From: Mycobacterium colombiense
GTDB lineage: Bacteria > Actinomycetota > Actinomycetes > Mycobacteriales > Mycobacteriaceae
Assembly (NCBI RefSeq): GCF_001953985.1
Contig: NZ_MBEI01000079.1
Location: forward strand, 124,001 to 188,000
Direction of reading: 5' to 3'
Length of the DNA: 64,000 bases
Positions 58,998 to 64,000 of the stretch are shown one piece after another. How positions within the stretch are numbered: position 1 is the first letter of the stretch; every line of letters begins with the position of its first letter. The position numbers and the translations under genes are program-made. Below the pieces are notes generated by a model. It was not told the DNA's origin, searched no databases, and saw only the letters and a list, made by a program, of their open reading frames with translations.

Positions 58998-59906
58998 ATG
59001 GCAGCCACACTTCGCGAATTACGCGGCCGGATCCGTTCGGCCGGGTCGATCAAGAAGATCACCAAGGCACAGGAGATGATCGCGACCTCGCGCATCGGCA
59101 AGGCGCAGGCCCGGTTGGAATCCGCGCGGCCCTACGCATTGCAGATCACCTCGATGCTCACCACGCTGTCCTCCGAAGCCGCCTTGGACCATCCACTGCT
59201 GGTCGAACGAGAAGAACCGAAGCGCGCCGGCGTCCTGGTGGTGTCCTCGGACCGCGGTCTGTGCGGCGCGTATAACTCGAGCATCTTCCGTCGCTCCGAG
59301 GAGCTGTTCTCCCTGCTGCGGCAGGAAGGCAAGACGCCGGTTGTCTACACGGTGGGCCGAAAGGCGCTGAACTACTTCAAGTTCCGCAACTGGGACATCA
59401 CTGAATCCTGGACCGGTTTCTCCGAGCAGCCCCAGGTGGAAAACGCCCAGGAGATCGCGTCCACCTTGGTCGAGAGTTTCATGGCCGGGGTCGGTGATGA
59501 CGAGACACCCGACGACCAGGGCGTCGACGAACTGCACATCGTCTACTCGGAGTTCAAGTCGATGATGTCGCAGGCCGCGGTGGCCCACCGCATCGCTCCG
59601 CTGGTCATGGAATACGTCGAGGACACCGACGAACTCCACACGTTGTACTCATTCGAACCAGACGCCACAACGCTTTTCGACGCGTTGCTGCCGCGGTATG
59701 TGACGACCCGGGTGTACGCCGCGTTGCTCGAGTCGGCGGCATCGGAGCTCGCGTCGCGTCAACGCGCAATGAAGTCGGCGACCGACAACGCCGACGACCT
59801 GATCAAAGAGCTGACGCTGATGGCGAACCGGGAGCGCCAAGCTCAGATCACCCAGGAGATCAGCGAAATCGTCGGCGGCGCAAACGCGCTCGCCGACGCT
59901 CAGTAG
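58998..59906 (+). CDS. atpG: ATP synthase subunit gamma (AtpG)
   Basis: A 302-residue central-stalk subunit. N- and C-terminal helices form the rotor coiled coil. The mycobacteria-specific loop (GVGDDETPDDQGVDEL, about 164-178) is present; it affects ATP synthesis and proton coupling. The gene lies 6 bases after atpA and 21 bases before atpD. Confidence 0.97.
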   Translation: MAATLRELRGRIRSAGSIKKITKAQEMIATSRIGKAQARLESARPYALQITSMLTTLSSEAALDHPLLVEREEPKRAGVLVVSSDRGLCGAYNSSIFRRSEELFSLLRQEGKTPVVYTVGRKALNYFKFRNWDITESWTGFSEQPQVENAQEIASTLVESFMAGVGDDETPDDQGVDELHIVYSEFKSMMSQAAVAHRIAPLVMEYVEDTDELHTLYSFEPDATTLFDALLPRYVTTRVYAALLESAASELASRQRAMKSATDNADDLIKELTLMANRERQAQITQEISEIVGGANALADAQ

Positions 59907-59927
59907 CACACGAGGAAGAAGAAAAAT

Positions 59928-61397
<1,470 letters not shown>

Positions 61398-61431
61398 GGC
61401 GTGAGCGAAAAGGCTCTGAAAGGCTCGTGGC

Positions 61432-61797
61432 ATGGCTGAATTGAACGTTGAGATAGTCGCCGTCGACCGCAAGATCTGGTCGGGTGAAGCAACGTTTCTC
61501 TTCACCCGCACCACCGTCGGTGAGATCGGCATCATGCCGCGGCACATCCCGCTGGTGGGGCAGTTGGTCGACGACGCAATGGTGCGCGTCGAACGAGAGG
61601 GCGAAGACGATCTGCGGGTCGCGGTCGACGGCGGATTCCTGTCCGTCACCGAGGAATCGGTGACGATCCTCGCCGAATCCGCCGAGTTCGAGTCGGAGAT
61701 CGACGAGAGCGCCGCCAGAGAGGCCGCTGAGTCTGACGATCCGCGTATCGCCGCCAGAGGGCGCGCGAGATTGCGCGCCGTCGGCGCGATCGACTAA
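61432..61797 (+). CDS. atpC: ATP synthase subunit epsilon (AtpC)
   Basis: A 121-residue subunit of the central stalk with an N-terminal beta sandwich (AELNVEIVAVDRKIWSGEAT) and a short C-terminal helix pair that is reduced compared with E. coli, as in other mycobacteria. It regulates ATPase activity. It is the last ATP synthase gene; the next gene starts 6 bases after its stop. Confidence 0.96.
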   Translation: MAELNVEIVAVDRKIWSGEATFLFTRTTVGEIGIMPRHIPLVGQLVDDAMVRVEREGEDDLRVAVDGGFLSVTEESVTILAESAEFESEIDESAAREAAESDDPRIAARGRARLRAVGAID

Positions 61798-61803
61798 CCG
61801 CCG

Positions 61804-62247
61804 ATGAGCGCGCCCATGATCGGCATGGTCGTGCTCGTCGTCGTGCTGGCGAGCGCCGTCATCGGGCTGAGCTATCGGCTGTGGAAGCTGCGTCAGGGCG
61901 GCACGGCCGGGATCATGCGAGACATTCCCGCGGTCGGGGGCCATGGCTGGCGGCACGGCGTAATCCGTTACCGCGGTGGCGAAGCCGCGTTCTACCGGCT
62001 CTCCAGCCTGCGACTGTGGCCGGACCGGCGGCTGAGCCGGCGAGGCGTGGAGATCGTGTCCCGGCGCGCGCCGCGCGGTGATGAGTTCGACATCATGACC
62101 GACGAGATCGTCGTCATCGAGTTGCGCGACACGACCCAGGACCGCAGGTCTGGCTACGAGATCGCCTTCGACAAGGGCGCGTTGACCGCATTCCTGTCGT
62201 GGCTGGAGTCGCGTCCGTCACCGCGTTCGCGTCGGCGCAGCCTGTAG
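61804..62247 (+). CDS. DUF2550 membrane protein (Rv1312 type)
   Basis: A 147-residue protein with one N-terminal membrane helix (MVVLVVVLASAVIGLSYRLW) and a cytoplasmic Arg-rich domain. It matches DUF2550, which is always found after the atp operon in mycobacteria. The conserved position suggests a role in energy or envelope function, but none is known. Confidence 0.88.
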   Translation: MSAPMIGMVVLVVVLASAVIGLSYRLWKLRQGGTAGIMRDIPAVGGHGWRHGVIRYRGGEAAFYRLSSLRLWPDRRLSRRGVEIVSRRAPRGDEFDIMTDEIVVIELRDTTQDRRSGYEIAFDKGALTAFLSWLESRPSPRSRRRSL

Positions 62248-62268
62248 AGCGGGCGCACTGCCGGCCGA

Positions 62269-62850
62269 CTACGTGCCGGCGTTCTCGCCGCCGGGTTTCC
62301 ACAGCACGTCACCGTCGGGGTTGGCCACGCGCGACAGGATGAACAGCAGATCCGACAGGCGGTTCAGGTATTTCGCCGGCAGGACGTTGACCTGTCCGGG
62401 CGCGGCGTCGACGGCAGCCCACGCCGACCGCTCGGCTCGACGCACCACGGTGCGGGCGACGTGCAGCAACGCCGACAACGGCGAACCACCTGGCAGCACA
62501 AACGAATTCAGCTTCGGCAGCGGCTCGTTATATGTGTCACACCATTTTTCGAGCCGATCGATGTAGGGCTGGGTGACCCGCAGCGGCGGATACTCGGGTT
62601 TTTCGACCACGGGAGTCGACAGATCCGCGCCGGCATCGAACAAGTCGTTCTGGATCTGCCGCAGGACACCCGTGAGCTTCTCGTCCGGCTGACCCACGGC
62701 GACCGCGACGCCGATCGCCGAGTTGGCTTCGTCACAATCGGCGTACGCCACCAGGCGAGGGTCGTTCTTGGAGACACGCGAGAAATCACTCAATCCCGTG
62801 GTGCCGTCATCGCCGGTTCGTGTGTAGATGCGAGTCAGGTGTACAGCCAT
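62269..62850 (-). CDS. Cob(I)alamin adenosyltransferase, PduO type (Rv1314c type)
   Basis: A 193-residue enzyme, equal in length to Rv1314c. It transfers adenosyl from ATP to cob(I)alamin to make coenzyme B12. TRTGDDGTTGLSDFSR is the ATP-binding motif, with the C-terminal LNRLSDLLFILSRVAN signature. The ATG at 62850 was chosen. Rv1313c (an IS1557 transposase in H37Rv) is absent between this gene and the atp operon, so the site here is intact. Confidence 0.93.
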   Translation of the reverse strand: MAVHLTRIYTRTGDDGTTGLSDFSRVSKNDPRLVAYADCDEANSAIGVAVAVGQPDEKLTGVLRQIQNDLFDAGADLSTPVVEKPEYPPLRVTQPYIDRLEKWCDTYNEPLPKLNSFVLPGGSPLSALLHVARTVVRRAERSAWAAVDAAPGQVNVLPAKYLNRLSDLLFILSRVANPDGDVLWKPGGENAGT

Positions 62851-62905
62851 GAGCAAACCGTACTCGGGTGCGGGTCGGCCGACTGACAAGCCGATAGCGC
62901 TTCAC

Positions 62906-62911
62906 TAGACT
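62906..62911 (+). promoter_or_regulatory. -10 box of a probable leaderless murA promoter
   Basis: TAGACT ends seven bases before the murA GTG at 62919, placing the transcript start at the start codon. No ribosome binding site precedes the GTG. The divergent cobalamin adenosyltransferase gene starts about 70 bases away. Confidence 0.55.
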
Positions 62912-62918
62912 GACGCGG

Positions 62919-64000
62919 GTGGCTGAGCGATTCGTGGTGACCGGCGGCAACCGGTTGGCAGGCGAAGTCGCAGTGGGGGGCGCAAAGAACAGCGTGCTCA
63001 AGCTGATGGCCGCGACGCTGTTGGCCGAAGGCACCAGCACGATCACCAACTGCCCCGACATCCTGGATGTGCCGCTGATGGCCGAGGTGCTGCGCGGCCT
63101 GGGCGCAACCGTCGAACTGGACGGCGACGTCGCGCGAATCACCTCTCCGGATGAGCCCAAGTACGACGCCGACTTCGCCGCGGTGCGACAGTTCCGCGCG
63201 TCGGTGTGCGTGCTGGGACCGCTGGTCGGCCGATGCAAGCGCGCCCGCGTCGCGCTGCCGGGCGGCGACGCGATCGGATCGCGCCCGCTGGACATGCATC
63301 AAGCCGGCCTGCGCCAACTCGGTGCGCAGTGCAACATCGAGCACGGATGCGTGGTGGCACAAGCCGATACGTTGCGCGGGGCGGAGATTCAGCTGGAGTT
63401 CCCCTCGGTGGGAGCCACCGAGAACATCCTGATGGCCGCGGTCGTGGCCGAGGGCGTGACCACCATCCACAACGCGGCACGCGAGCCCGACGTCGTGGAT
63501 CTGTGCACGATGTTGAACCAGATGGGCGCGCAGATCGAGGGCGCGGGTTCGCCGACGATGACCATCACCGGTGTCCCCAAGCTGCACCCGACCGAGCACC
63601 GCGTCATCGGGGATCGCATCGTCGCCGCCACCTGGGGGATCGCCGCTGCGATAACCCGCGGGGACATCACGGTGACGGGCGTCGACCCCTCGCACCTGCA
63701 GGTGGTGCTGCACAAGCTGCACGACGCCGGCGCCACCGTCACCCAAACCGACGACAGCTTCCGGGTGGCGCAATACGAACGCCCGAAGGCCGTCAACGTG
63801 GCGACGCTGCCGTTCCCCGGATTCCCGACCGACCTGCAGCCGATGGCGATCGCGCTGGCCTCGATCGCCGACGGCACGTCGATGATTACCGAGAACGTAT
63901 TCGAGGCGCGCTTCCGATTCGTTGAAGAAATGATCCGCCTTGGCGCCGACGCCCGCACCGACGGACATCACGCCGTCGTTCGGGGGTTGCCGCAATTGTC
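62919..64000 (+). CDS. murA: UDP-N-acetylglucosamine 1-carboxyvinyltransferase MurA (5' part)
   Basis: The first 360 residues of an enzyme of about 418 residues; the frame runs off the end of the window. It starts peptidoglycan synthesis by adding enolpyruvate to UDP-GlcNAc. GGAKNSVLKLMAA holds the Lys-Asn substrate motif. The flexible loop reads LPGGDAIGSRP with Asp117 in place of the Cys that fosfomycin alkylates in E. coli, as in M. tuberculosis, so fosfomycin resistance is expected. The start is the GTG just downstream of the -10 box. Confidence 0.97.
   Translation, partial: MAERFVVTGGNRLAGEVAVGGAKNSVLKLMAATLLAEGTSTITNCPDILDVPLMAEVLRGLGATVELDGDVARITSPDEPKYDADFAAVRQFRASVCVLGPLVGRCKRARVALPGGDAIGSRPLDMHQAGLRQLGAQCNIEHGCVVAQADTLRGAEIQLEFPSVGATENILMAAVVAEGVTTIHNAAREPDVVDLCTMLNQMGAQIEGAGSPTMTITGVPKLHPTEHRVIGDRIVAATWGIAAAITRGDITVTGVDPSHLQVVLHKLHDAGATVTQTDDSFRVAQYERPKAVNVATLPFPGFPTDLQPMAIALASIADGTSMITENVFEARFRFVEEMIRLGADARTDGHHAVVRGLPQL

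Overview
The window is chromosomal DNA from a Mycobacterium, most likely a slow grower near the M. avium complex; the species call is inference. The gene order follows the M. tuberculosis H37Rv segment from about Rv1265 to Rv1315. GC is uniformly high, GTG starts are common, and several genes are diagnostic of the genus: pknH/embR, LprB/LprC, DUF732 secreted proteins, the fused ATP synthase b-delta subunit, and MurA with Asp at the fosfomycin site.

Region 1 (1-12.4 kb) is signalling and envelope. It holds a small conserved protein, the Ser/Thr kinase PknH facing left, its FHA-domain regulator EmbR, an exported C39-peptidase-like protein, a secreted DUF732 protein, a two-gene ABC exporter, the lipoproteins LprB and LprC, a SixA-type phosphatase, a second GarA-like FHA protein, and a truncated 13E12/DUF222 gene. 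LprA, which lies here in M. tuberculosis, is absent.

Region 2 (12.4-24 kb) holds a secreted protein, an Mre11/Rad50-like pair (Rv1277/Rv1278 type), an alpha/beta hydrolase where H37Rv has a GMC oxidoreductase, and the oligopeptide importer operon oppB-C-D-A.

Region 3 (24-29.1 kb) holds a beta-carbonic anhydrase, a thioesterase, sulfate activation (cysD, cysNC) and an Rrf2 regulator with a near-perfect palindrome over its start region. Region 4 (28.7-40.4 kb) is accessory. It has two VOC proteins, an F420-type oxidoreductase, a six-repeat TPR-like protein, a K+ channel with two NAD-binding domains, a SnoaL-like protein, a Nudix hydrolase, small secreted proteins, an M15-like exported protein, a Ddn-family protein, an alpha/beta-hydrolase/adenylate-cyclase fusion and an unrecognised 336-residue protein.

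Region 5 (40.4-64 kb) is conserved housekeeping: tRNA-Arg(CCG), argS-lysA-hom-thrC-thrB, rho, rpmE-prfA-prmC-sua5-wecA, the complete F1Fo ATP synthase operon, a DUF2550 protein, a PduO-type cobalamin adenosyltransferase and the 5' part of murA, which runs off the window. Most genes in this stretch are joined by 1-8 base overlaps, so it is largely a few long operons.

I found no CRISPR array, complete insertion sequence, prophage or rRNA gene. The best candidates for new biology are the GarA paralogue, the Rad50-like protein with a beta-rich insert in its coiled coil, the uncharacterised protein at 39357-40367, a 57-bp tandem repeat that supplies the stop codons of two convergent genes, and palindromic operators upstream of embR, canA and the Rrf2 gene.
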